Below are positions 1-5,625 of a stretch of 5,625 nucleotides of DNA, one piece after another; within the stretch, counting starts at the first letter, position 1; each line of letters begins with the position of its first letter. The stretch spans positions 1-5,625 of the forward strand of contig JAEZIW010000189.1 in NCBI GenBank assembly GCA_023436525.1, written 5' to 3'. This DNA is from Bacillota bacterium. GTDB lineage: Bacteria > Bacillota > Clostridia > Christensenellales > SZUA-584. The notes below the pieces were generated by a model that was given only the letters and a program-made list of their open reading frames with translations, had not been told where the DNA came from and searched no databases. Made by a program: the position numbers and the translations under genes.

Positions 1-263
1 CCATAGTAGACGATTCTCTCCCCCGTGTTGACGGTGAAGTAATACCAATAGACGCCCGGCTGCGACGGGGCCTGAAAGCTGACCCGCCAAAAGCCGTTGT
101 CTTGAGTCATCAAAATTTCCTGATGAACATTATCGCCTGTTAAGCACAGATACACGCCGATCACCTGACTCAAGCGCGTTTTAAAGCGCAGCGTGACCGT
201 CTGCCCCTGCGGAACCGCGCCAAAAGGGCTTCTGTAGCATAGCCATGTGGAGTTGTGCATCAT
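1..263 (-). CDS. GH13 alpha-amylase-family protein, N-terminal part (cut by window edge)
   Basis: Only the first ~88 residues are present and the frame is open to the left edge. The segment has YRSPFGAVPQG (residues 10-20), then a beta-rich stretch with FWRVSF (58-63) and PGVYWYYF (69-76). This pattern is typical of the Ig-like N-terminal domain (CBM34-like or related) that precedes the catalytic barrel in GH13 neopullulanase/amylopullulanase-type enzymes. The catalytic residues lie outside the window, so the exact specificity (alpha-1,4 or alpha-1,6 hydrolysis, or transfer) cannot be given. No signal peptide is seen, which fits a cytoplasmic enzyme acting on stored glycogen. Start choice: ATG at 263 (AGGA five bases upstream) places the start just before the first family-like residues. 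ATG at 260 is equally possible, and ATG at 287 has a better AAAGGAG box 11 bases upstream and would add eight residues. The gene follows glgP closely and in the same frame. The family call is by recognition of sequence pattern, not by a search. Confidence 0.75.
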   Translation of the reverse strand, partial: MMHNSTWLCYRSPFGAVPQGQTVTLRFKTRLSQVIGVYLCLTGDNVHQEILMTQDNGFWRVSFQAPSQPGVYWYYFTVNTGERIVYY

Positions 264-298
264 TTCATTCCTGTAATTGATCAGCATCGGGCTCTTGG

Positions 299-305
299 CT
301 CCTTT
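299..305 (-). promoter_or_regulatory. Ribosome binding site ahead of the GH13 gene
   Basis: AAAGGAG on the minus strand lies four bases after the glgP stop codon. It is 11 bases from the ATG at 287 and further (35 bases) from the ATG at 263. If this box is the one used, the longer start at 287 is correct. A second, weaker box (AGGA, 269-272) serves the ATGs at 263 and 260. Confidence 0.5.
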
Positions 306-308
306 GCT

Positions 309-2750
309 TTATTTGTGAAGCCGCCAAATCAAACGGTTGTACTCATCTACGGCTCTGTCGGCGCTGAAGAACCCCGCGCACGCCGTGTTCATCGCGGCTT
401 TTGCTGCCCAACCGTTTATATCCGTATAGGCCGTCAGCACATTGCCATAAGCCGTGTTGTACGCATCAAAATCATGCAGCACAAAGTATTTGTCTGCTCT
501 GTCGTAATCGCCGTACAGCAGCGCGTTATATATCCCGTCGAAGCGATGCGGGTCGTTCACCGGCAGCGAACCGTCCGTCAGCCGAGACACCGCCTCTCGA
601 ATGTCCTGATTTGCTTCGAACAGCGCTTTGGGTGCGTATGAATGCGCTGTTTCCATTTTGGCGATTTCGGCAGCCAACGCCCCGAAAATAAATATATTCT
701 CTGCCCCGACCTGCTCGAAGATTTCGATGTTAGCCCCGTCCATCGTTCCGAGCGTGACCGCGCCGTTCAGCATGAATTTCATATTGCCCGTGCCGGAAGC
801 CTCCAGCCCCGCTGTAGAAATCTGCTCGCTTATGTCCGCAGCGGGTATCAGCAGCTCCGCGAGTGACACGTTATAGTTCTCCAGAAAAACGATCTGTATC
901 GTGTTCTTTGTACGCGGATGATTACGGACGAGGTCTGCCGCCGCATTGATCAGCCGAATGATATCCTTGGCGCGTCTGTATCCGGGCGACGCTTTTGCGG
1001 CAAATAAGAATGTGACGGGTGCGGGCAGCTTGAAACTTTCATCCGACGTGAACCGGCTATAAAGGTGCAGTATGTGCAGCACCTTTAACAGCTGGCGCTT
1101 GTATTCGTGCAGCCGTTTGGCCTGCACGTCAAAAATCGAATCCGGGTTGATTGTTATGCCTTGTGATTTGAATAAGTAATCCGCGAAGCGCTGCTTGTTC
1201 TGCGCCTTAATCTGCGCAAAATCAGAAAGAAAACGCTTTTTCTCCGCAAACGGCTTTAATCGTTCCAGCTCTTTGTAATCACTTAAGAATTTCTCGCCGA
1301 TATGATCTTTAATCAGCTCTGTCAGCTTTGGATTGCTGACCGCGAGCCATCGGCGCAGCGTAATCCCGTTGGTCACCGCGATGAATTTTTCGGGAAAAAT
1401 CACATAGAAGTCTCGGAAGGTGCGCGTTTTTAATATGTTTCCATGCAGTTGAGATACGCCGTTCACATATTGGCAAACGGCTATGCACATATTCGCCATA
1501 CGAATTTCATCGTAGCCGATAATCGACATGCCGGAAATCTTATCCCAGTCACCGGGGAATGCCGCCCACAGCTTTTGGCTGAAGCGGTCGTTCAATGCAA
1601 CGATAATCGCATACACGCGCGGCAGCAGCTCTTTAAAAAGCTGCTCCGGCCAGGCTTCCAGCGCCTCTCGCATCACCGTGTGATTGGTGTAGTTAAAAAC
1701 ACGGCTGACGATACCATAGGCTTCGTCCCAGCCCAAGGCCTCTTCGTCCATCAGTATGCGCATCAACTCGGGTATCGCAAGCGCGGGATGTGTATCGTTA
1801 ATCTGTATGACCGCATAATCTGCCAGCGTCCGTATGTCTTTGAAGCGCTTTTTATGATCGCGCACCATAGCCTGCATGGCCGCTGACGCGAGAAAATAAT
1901 ACTGCTTAAGTCGCAGCATACGCCCCGCAATATGGTCATCTTCCGGGTACAGCACCTTAGAAATGCTTTCCGCCAGCTCCCGCTGCCGTATCATACACAT
2001 GTAGTCGCCCTTGTTGAACGAATGCAGATCAAAACCTGCCGGGCTTTCCGCGCGCCACAGGCGCAGCATGGCCGGTGTATGGCTTTTGTAGCCGATGACA
2101 GGCAAATCGTACGGAACAGCCATGACAGACTGATAGTTCTTGTGCGTCACCACGAGCCCGTTTTCTGTCCAGTATTCGTCGACGGTTCCCTCGAAACGAA
2201 CCTCCACCTGTTCCTCACGCCGCTCAATTTCCCAAACGTCGCCCTTTTTCGTCCAGTCATCCGGCTCTTCCACCTGCTCACCATTCACAATGCGCTGCCG
2301 AAAAATGCCGTACTCGTAGCGAATGCCATGCCCCTCTACCGGCAACTCCAGCGTGGATATTGAATCTAAAAAGCAGGCAGCGAGCCGCCCGAGGCCGCCG
2401 TTACCAAGGCCCGCTTCAATTTCTTCCTGCTCCAGCCTTTCAAACGGGTAGCCAAGCTCATCCATCACGGTTTTGTAGTCGTCCAGCATTTGCAGGCTGA
2501 TCATGTTGTTCACCAGCGCACGGCCCATCAGGTATTCCGCGGACAGATAATAAAGGCGTCTGCTCTGCCTTTCTTCAGGGTCTGCCGTCACAAATCGGTC
2601 GAGTATCATGTCGCGCACGCTTAGCGCCACCGCCTGAAAAATCTCCTCATCCGTCGCGTTTTCCATCGTGCGCCCGAAATCGCGTTTGAGCTTATCAAGG
2701 ATGACATGCTTAATTCTCTGAGCCCGGTTTGTGATATGATCGGTCGTCAA
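309..2750 (-). CDS. glgP: Glycogen/starch/alpha-glucan phosphorylase (GT35)
   Basis: Cytoplasmic enzyme that removes terminal alpha-1,4-linked glucose from glycogen with phosphate, giving glucose-1-phosphate; pyridoxal phosphate is the cofactor. The 813-residue protein has the normal bacterial length and is intact. Visible family landmarks in order: LYYLSAEYLMGR (67-77), GNGGLGRLAACFLDS (116-130), QINDTHPALAIPELMR (316-331), YTNHTVM (354-360), TNGITLRRW (460-468), VQAKRLHEYKRQLL (542-555), with K545, R546 and K551 in the phosphate/substrate region, KASPGY (586-591), and EASGTGNMK (650-658), where K658 matches the PLP-binding lysine. There is no room for the N-terminal phosphorylation segment of animal phosphorylases. 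The start is TTG at 2750, chosen because a GGAGG box lies nine bases upstream and the first in-frame Met is only at residue 29. Small departures from the family consensus as I recall it are HGNIL (436-440), where HSEIL/HTEIL/HSDL is common, and FAAKASPGY. It sits 61 bases after glgA and 21-48 bases before the GH13 gene. Confidence 0.97.
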   Translation of the reverse strand: MTTDHITNRAQRIKHVILDKLKRDFGRTMENATDEEIFQAVALSVRDMILDRFVTADPEERQSRRLYYLSAEYLMGRALVNNMISLQMLDDYKTVMDELGYPFERLEQEEIEAGLGNGGLGRLAACFLDSISTLELPVEGHGIRYEYGIFRQRIVNGEQVEEPDDWTKKGDVWEIERREEQVEVRFEGTVDEYWTENGLVVTHKNYQSVMAVPYDLPVIGYKSHTPAMLRLWRAESPAGFDLHSFNKGDYMCMIRQRELAESISKVLYPEDDHIAGRMLRLKQYYFLASAAMQAMVRDHKKRFKDIRTLADYAVIQINDTHPALAIPELMRILMDEEALGWDEAYGIVSRVFNYTNHTVMREALEAWPEQLFKELLPRVYAIIVALNDRFSQKLWAAFPGDWDKISGMSIIGYDEIRMANMCIAVCQYVNGVSQLHGNILKTRTFRDFYVIFPEKFIAVTNGITLRRWLAVSNPKLTELIKDHIGEKFLSDYKELERLKPFAEKKRFLSDFAQIKAQNKQRFADYLFKSQGITINPDSIFDVQAKRLHEYKRQLLKVLHILHLYSRFTSDESFKLPAPVTFLFAAKASPGYRRAKDIIRLINAAADLVRNHPRTKNTIQIVFLENYNVSLAELLIPAADISEQISTAGLEASGTGNMKFMLNGAVTLGTMDGANIEIFEQVGAENIFIFGALAAEIAKMETAHSYAPKALFEANQDIREAVSRLTDGSLPVNDPHRFDGIYNALLYGDYDRADKYFVLHDFDAYNTAYGNVLTAYTDINGWAAKAAMNTACAGFFSADRAVDEYNRLIWRLHK
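1060..1087. repeat. Inverted repeat inside glgP (9-bp stem, 10-base loop)
   Basis: Perfect arms TAAAGGTGC (1060-1068) and GCACCTTTA (1079-1087) with a 10-base loop. It falls in the glgP codons for residues about 555-565 (around LKVLHILHLYS). There is no T run after it in the direction of transcription, so it is not a standard terminator. It may be chance. Confidence 0.4.
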
Positions 2751-2759
2751 TTCGCTCTT

Positions 2760-2770
2760 CCTCCGCCTCC
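2760..2770 (-). promoter_or_regulatory. Tandem ribosome binding site of glgP
   Basis: Two GGAGG copies sit side by side on the minus strand, at 2760-2764 and 2766-2770, reading GGAGGCGGAGG. The nearer copy is nine bases from the TTG at 2750, good spacing; the farther is 15 bases away. This supports TTG as the glgP start and suggests that glgP has independent translation initiation, unlike the coupled genes upstream. Confidence 0.75.
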
Positions 2771-2811
2771 GCTTGAGTTTTTGTTATTCTATGCGCATTT
2801 ATTACAGTATG

Positions 2812-4308
2812 TCAACCGGATGCGGTGTTCGTGTCGAGCATTGTAAGATACAAGGACGCATACGACACGGCGCTTTTGTCAAAACTCAAATCCTTTTCCA
2901 TCGCGCGACGCTGCATCTGAAGGAATACGTCTTTATCGTTATAAACGCTGAGTGCACGGCGTATGGCATCCAGCATTTCATGCGCATTGTAGTTGCCGAA
3001 GGAAAAACCGTCCCCTTCACCCGTGTACGCGTTATACGGCTCAACCGTGTCCTTAAGCCCGCCCGTTTCGCGGACAATGGGCAGCGTGCCGTAACGCAGC
3101 GCAATGATTTGTGATAACCCGCACGGCTCAAACCGCGACGGCATCAAAAAGAAATCGCACCCGGCGTATACCTTATGCGCCAGGGCTTCATCAAACATAA
3201 TCATGCCGATCGCACGCCCGTCAAAGGTCTGCCATGCGTCCCTGAAATAATTCTCGTATTCGGCATCCCCCGTTCCGAGCATCACAAAGCCGACGCGTTC
3301 ATCCATAATTTCTTTCATCATGCGCAAAATGAGATCCAGCCCCTTTTGCGCGGTCAGTCGTGTCACCATGCCAATCAGCGGACGGTCCGCTTCGATTTTC
3401 ATCCCCAGCTGGTCAATCAATGCTTTTTTGTTCTCAGCTTTGTCTTCGAGAGAATTCACGTCGTATGTTTTTGCAATCAGCGGATCGTTTGAGGGGTTGA
3501 AAACATTCGTATCGATGCCGTTAAGAATGCCCACAAGATCATTTTCCCGTGTGGTTAATATGCCGTCGAGCCCTTCGCCGTAATACGGGGTTTTAATTTC
3601 GCTTGCGTATGTGGGGCTCACGGTTACCAGCTTATCCGCAAATACGATGCCGGCTTTCATGAAGTTCGCACTGCCGTAATATTCAATATAATCGGGTGTG
3701 TTGTACCGGCTGTCAATACCGAGCATTTCAGACGCAAAACCAAAATCGAAGCGCCCCTGATACCCAAGGTTGTGCATCGCAAGCACCGTTTTGCAGTCTC
3801 TTATCGGCCGCCCTTTGTATTGTGTTTTTATCAGCATCGGAATCATAGCCGTGTGCCAATCGTTCACATGCACAATATCCGGCGTGAAATCGGTCAGTGG
3901 CAGTGCTTCAAGCACGGCCCGGCAAAAATACGCGTACTGTTCACCCTCAAAGGTGCCGCCGCGGTAAATCATGTGCCCGAAGTAATACTCGTTATCGATA
4001 AAATAGACGGGAATGCCGTCCCAGTCGTAAAGCTCGAGGCCCACGTACTGCGTGCGCCACCCAAGATCCACAGAAAAGCTTGCCACGTGCGTGACCTGAT
4101 CACGCAGTTTCTCCTTGATAGCGCGATGGAAAGGCAGCGCCAGCCGGATATCAAACCCCAGCTTTTTGAGCTGGCGCGACAGCGTTCCCGTCACATCAGC
4201 AAGCCCGCCCGTTTTTGCAAACGGCGCACATTCCGCCGCCGTCATCAATACGGCAGGGAGCTTTTCCAGGCCCTTGTTTTTCATTATGCTTGCCAGCATT
4301 TCGTTCAT
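2812..4308 (-). CDS. glgA: Glycogen synthase, ADP-glucose dependent (GT5)
   Basis: Transfers glucose from ADP-glucose to the non-reducing end of alpha-1,4-glucan in the cytoplasm. The 498-residue protein shows the GT-B fold landmarks of bacterial starch/glycogen synthases: KTGGL (32-36, the ADP-glucose-binding lysine motif), HVNDWHTA (147-154), HNLGYQG (179-185), RLTAQKGLD (317-325), MLGTGD (343-348), SRFEPCGLSQ (391-400, with E394 at the conserved catalytic-site glutamate), and ETGGLKDTV (414-422). Bacterial GlgA proteins are usually about 475-490 residues, with KTGGL near residue 15. Here about 17 extra residues precede it. ATG at 4308 is chosen because it lies one base after the glgD stop; its Shine-Dalgarno match is weak (AAGGG, 13 bases upstream). 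ATGs at 4299 and 4284 are alternatives with no better box. Translation is probably coupled to glgD. Confidence 0.97.
   Translation of the reverse strand: MNEMLASIMKNKGLEKLPAVLMTAAECAPFAKTGGLADVTGTLSRQLKKLGFDIRLALPFHRAIKEKLRDQVTHVASFSVDLGWRTQYVGLELYDWDGIPVYFIDNEYYFGHMIYRGGTFEGEQYAYFCRAVLEALPLTDFTPDIVHVNDWHTAMIPMLIKTQYKGRPIRDCKTVLAMHNLGYQGRFDFGFASEMLGIDSRYNTPDYIEYYGSANFMKAGIVFADKLVTVSPTYASEIKTPYYGEGLDGILTTRENDLVGILNGIDTNVFNPSNDPLIAKTYDVNSLEDKAENKKALIDQLGMKIEADRPLIGMVTRLTAQKGLDLILRMMKEIMDERVGFVMLGTGDAEYENYFRDAWQTFDGRAIGMIMFDEALAHKVYAGCDFFLMPSRFEPCGLSQIIALRYGTLPIVRETGGLKDTVEPYNAYTGEGDGFSFGNYNAHEMLDAIRRALSVYNDKDVFLQMQRRAMEKDLSFDKSAVSYASLYLTMLDTNTASG
4137..4177. repeat. Nested inverted repeats in the 5' part of glgA
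   Basis: GCGCCAGC (4137-4144) and GCTGGCGC (4170-4177) are perfect 8-bp arms 25 bases apart. Within them CCAGCT (4158-4163) and AGCTGG (4169-4174) form a 6-bp stem with a 5-base loop. The arms overlap at 4170-4174, so the two hairpins exclude each other. They cover about glgA codons 44-58. Functional meaning is unproven. Confidence 0.35.
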
Positions 4309-4309
4309 G

Positions 4310-5437
4310 CTAAATTACCGACCCTTTTCGAATGATGCTCGGGTAACTGACATCTCCCGCCAGATGCCGCCCCGAACGGATGTGGCAGTTCTTGTCTGCA
4401 ATCACGTATTTTAAAACACAGTTGTCATCAATGTCGCATTCCTGCATGATCACGCAGCCCTTTAGCTTTGTGCCTTTGCCCACATGAACACCACGGAAGA
4501 GCATGCAATCTTCCACCTCGCCGTCTATCACACAGCCGTTGGCAAGCAGGCTGTTTTTCACAGACGCATTCTCGCCGTATTTCACGGGCGCTTCGTCTTT
4601 GATTTTCGTGTATATCGGGTTGTCCGTGTAAAACAAGTCGCGCTGTACATCCTCACGCAGCATATCCATATTGAGCTGATAGTAGGTATTAATTGAATCG
4701 AGCCGTCCCACATATCCCTTATGCTCCATTGCGAGTATGCGCAGATTCCGTAAGTTTTTCATCAGCACATCGCTGATAAAATCATAATGGCCGTGTGCCA
4801 CGCTGTTGTCTACCAGATACTCCAGCAGGCTCTTGTGAATTAGAAAAACATCCATGCTGATTTTGTTCGAGTTGGAGTATTTGAAGTTATAGTCCATCTC
4901 GGTCACCCAGCCTTCTTCATCCGTATACAGACGTAAATCGTGGCTGCTGTCCTTGTCTTCCCGCTCCGTTTTATCAACATTATACAGCAGCGTAATATCG
5001 GCCTTGCTCTCAAGATGCTTTTTAAGCATCTGATTGTATGTGGCTGTGTAAATATTGCTCACGCCTGTCAGCAAACAATACGGTTGAGCCGCCCGTTTAA
5101 TATAGTTAATATTGCCCTTAATCGCATCCGTCATGCCGTGGTATATGCCTGTATTTTCCGCGTTGTCAAAAGGCGGCAGCATAAAAAGCCCGTCCGTCTT
5201 TCGGCTTAAGTCCCATTCCTTGCCGGACCCCACATGATCCATCAGCGATTGGTAATTCTTCTGCGTGATGATGCCGACATTCCTTATGCCGCTGTTAACA
5301 ATATTAGAGAGCGGGAAATCGATCGCCCGGTATCGTCCGCCGATCGGCATCGCCGCGACGGAGCGCAGCAGCACCAGCTCACGCAAATTATGATTTTGCT
5401 CTCCCGCGTAAATCAGCCCGAATACATCCTTTATCAT
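4310..5437 (-). CDS. glgD: Glucose-1-phosphate adenylyltransferase subunit GlgD (non-canonical)
   Basis: Paralogue of GlgC found in Bacillota, where it is known to form a complex with GlgC and raise or tune its activity. The 375-residue protein has an N-terminal nucleotidyltransferase-like domain with GLIYAGE (7-13), PIGGRYRAIDFPLSN (31-45), TGVSNIY (124-130), a family-typical SINTYYQLNMDML (248-260), and a C-terminal left-handed beta-helix of hexapeptide-like turns (about 286-361). The glycine-rich GGxGxRL nucleotide loop of catalytic GlgC is replaced by AGEQNHNLREL, the SGDH-type aspartate motif by TGVSN, and EKP by FKY (185-187), so it should be weakly active or inactive alone. Start: ATG at 5437, with GAGG seven bases upstream and an ATGA overlap with the glgC stop. 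An upstream in-frame ATG at 5464 would only add nine residues inside glgC and has less support. Confidence 0.95.
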   Translation of the reverse strand: MIKDVFGLIYAGEQNHNLRELVLLRSVAAMPIGGRYRAIDFPLSNIVNSGIRNVGIITQKNYQSLMDHVGSGKEWDLSRKTDGLFMLPPFDNAENTGIYHGMTDAIKGNINYIKRAAQPYCLLTGVSNIYTATYNQMLKKHLESKADITLLYNVDKTEREDKDSSHDLRLYTDEEGWVTEMDYNFKYSNSNKISMDVFLIHKSLLEYLVDNSVAHGHYDFISDVLMKNLRNLRILAMEHKGYVGRLDSINTYYQLNMDMLREDVQRDLFYTDNPIYTKIKDEAPVKYGENASVKNSLLANGCVIDGEVEDCMLFRGVHVGKGTKLKGCVIMQECDIDDNCVLKYVIADKNCHIRSGRHLAGDVSYPSIIRKGSVI

Positions 5438-5625
5438 ACGCCTACCTCGTTGTTTTGAACACATCGATCAATCACACAGACGCTGTCCGGCTCGATTGAT
5501 TCGCCCTCTTCAATGGTTGAATTGTTGTTGACCTTCACGCCCTGCCCGATAACGGTGATTTCGCTGTCTCCGCCGATATGGCAGCCGTTGCCAATCACCA
5601 CATTTTCGTCGATGATCGCCCGTGT
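5434..5625 (-). CDS. glgC: Glucose-1-phosphate adenylyltransferase GlgC, C-terminal end (cut by window edge)
   Basis: The last 63 residues of a protein whose start lies beyond the right edge. They show beta-helix turns of the kind that end ADP-glucose pyrophosphorylases: RAIIDENVVIGNGCHIGG (residues 2-19 of the fragment), then EITVIGQGVKVNNNSTIEEG and a short polar tail ending in NNEVGV. The DENVVIG and ITVIG pieces are close to those in Bacillota GlgC. The full enzyme makes ADP-glucose and pyrophosphate from ATP and glucose-1-phosphate, the committed step of bacterial glycogen synthesis. Its catalytic domain is not in the window, so active-site residues cannot be checked; the call rests on the C-terminal pattern and on glgD following immediately. 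The TGA stop overlaps the glgD ATG. Confidence 0.88.
   Translation of the reverse strand, partial: TRAIIDENVVIGNGCHIGGDSEITVIGQGVKVNNNSTIEEGESIEPDSVCVIDRCVQNNEVGV
5445..5448 (-). promoter_or_regulatory. Ribosome binding site of glgD inside the glgC 3' end
   Basis: GAGG on the minus strand, seven bases before the ATG at 5437. It lies within the last glgC codons. It decides the glgD start at 5437 rather than at 5464 and, with the ATGA overlap, indicates coupled translation of the two subunits. Confidence 0.65.

Larger units (their letters stand above)
1..5625 (-). other. Glycogen operon segment glgC-glgD-glgA-glgP-GH13
   Basis: Five same-strand genes with junctions of -4, +1, +61 and +21 to +48 bases. 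No terminator-like hairpin followed by a T run and no convincing -35/-10 pair was found in the two short gaps (2751-2811 and 264-308). The simplest reading is one polycistronic message starting upstream of glgC, outside the window, and continuing past the left edge. Bacillus operons of the type glgB-C-D-A-P have the same C-D-A-P core; here a GH13 gene follows glgP. Confidence 0.8.

Noticed and set aside
255..641. Plus-strand open frame of 128 codons over the glgP 3' end and the GH13 start
   Set aside because: It is antisense to two recognisable coding regions and its product resembles no family I know.
1624..1645. Hairpin-like AGCAGCT / AGCTGCT with an A/T-rich loop
   Set aside because: It resembles a terminator stem but lies in the glgP codons for the EQLFKELL segment, and no T run follows in the transcribed direction.
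1443..2363. Plus-strand open frames of 147 and 143 codons opposite glgP
   Set aside because: Both are antisense to intact glgP and encode His/Arg/Val-rich products without motifs; I saw no convincing ribosome binding site or promoter.
2751..2811. Possible promoter or terminator between glgA and glgP
   Set aside because: The gap holds the ribosome binding site and an A/T-rich stretch, but no -35/-10 pair with proper spacing and no stem with a T tail.
2886..3131. 81-codon minus-strand frame within glgA
   Set aside because: Out-of-frame overlap inside the conserved C-terminal part of glgA; the product is Arg/Ser-rich and has no motif.
3772..4335. 187-codon open frame on the plus strand, opposite glgA
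   Set aside because: It is fully antisense to glgA, which has clear family motifs. Its product is rich in His, Arg and Gln with no recognisable domain, as expected of a shadow frame.
5438..5464. Longer glgD start at 5464
   Set aside because: The nine extra residues lie in glgC coding sequence; the ATG at 5437 has a GAGG box and the ATGA overlap, and matches the usual GlgD N-terminus.

Overview
The window carries one stretch of a glycogen (alpha-glucan) metabolism operon. All genes lie on the minus strand, so transcription runs from high to low coordinates. In that order they are: the 3' end of glgC (ADP-glucose pyrophosphorylase catalytic subunit, cut by the right edge), glgD (non-canonical pyrophosphorylase subunit), glgA (glycogen synthase), glgP (glycogen phosphorylase), and the 5' end of a GH13 alpha-amylase-family gene (cut by the left edge). 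A glgC-glgD pair followed by glgA and glgP is the Bacillota arrangement. The protein sequences look clostridial, with a roughly balanced base composition and good GGAGG-type ribosome binding sites. My best guess is a member of the Clostridia; I cannot place it more finely.

Layout: glgC ends at 5434 and overlaps the glgD start by four bases (ATGA). glgD ends at 4310, one base before the glgA start at 4308. glgA ends at 2812; a 61-base gap holds the glgP ribosome binding site, and glgP starts on a TTG at 2750. glgP stops at 309, and the GH13 gene starts 21 to 48 bases later, depending on which start is used. I see no terminator or clear promoter in any gap, so the genes are probably co-transcribed from a promoter beyond the right edge. 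There is no gene-free stretch longer than about 60 bases.

How the genes work together: GlgC with GlgD makes ADP-glucose from glucose-1-phosphate and ATP. GlgA adds the glucose to the growing alpha-1,4-glucan. GlgP releases glucose-1-phosphate by phosphorolysis, and the GH13 enzyme would act on alpha-glucan chains or branches. No branching enzyme (glgB) is visible; it may lie outside the window, or the GH13 gene may be related to that job, which cannot be decided from its N-terminus.

This is mostly an ordinary metabolic region. I found no mobile element, CRISPR array, RNA gene or sign of a new system. The points worth a second look are the degenerate active site of GlgD with tight translational coupling, the TTG start of glgP, the N-terminal extension of GlgA, two inverted repeats inside coding sequence, and the joining of synthesis and breakdown genes in one unit.
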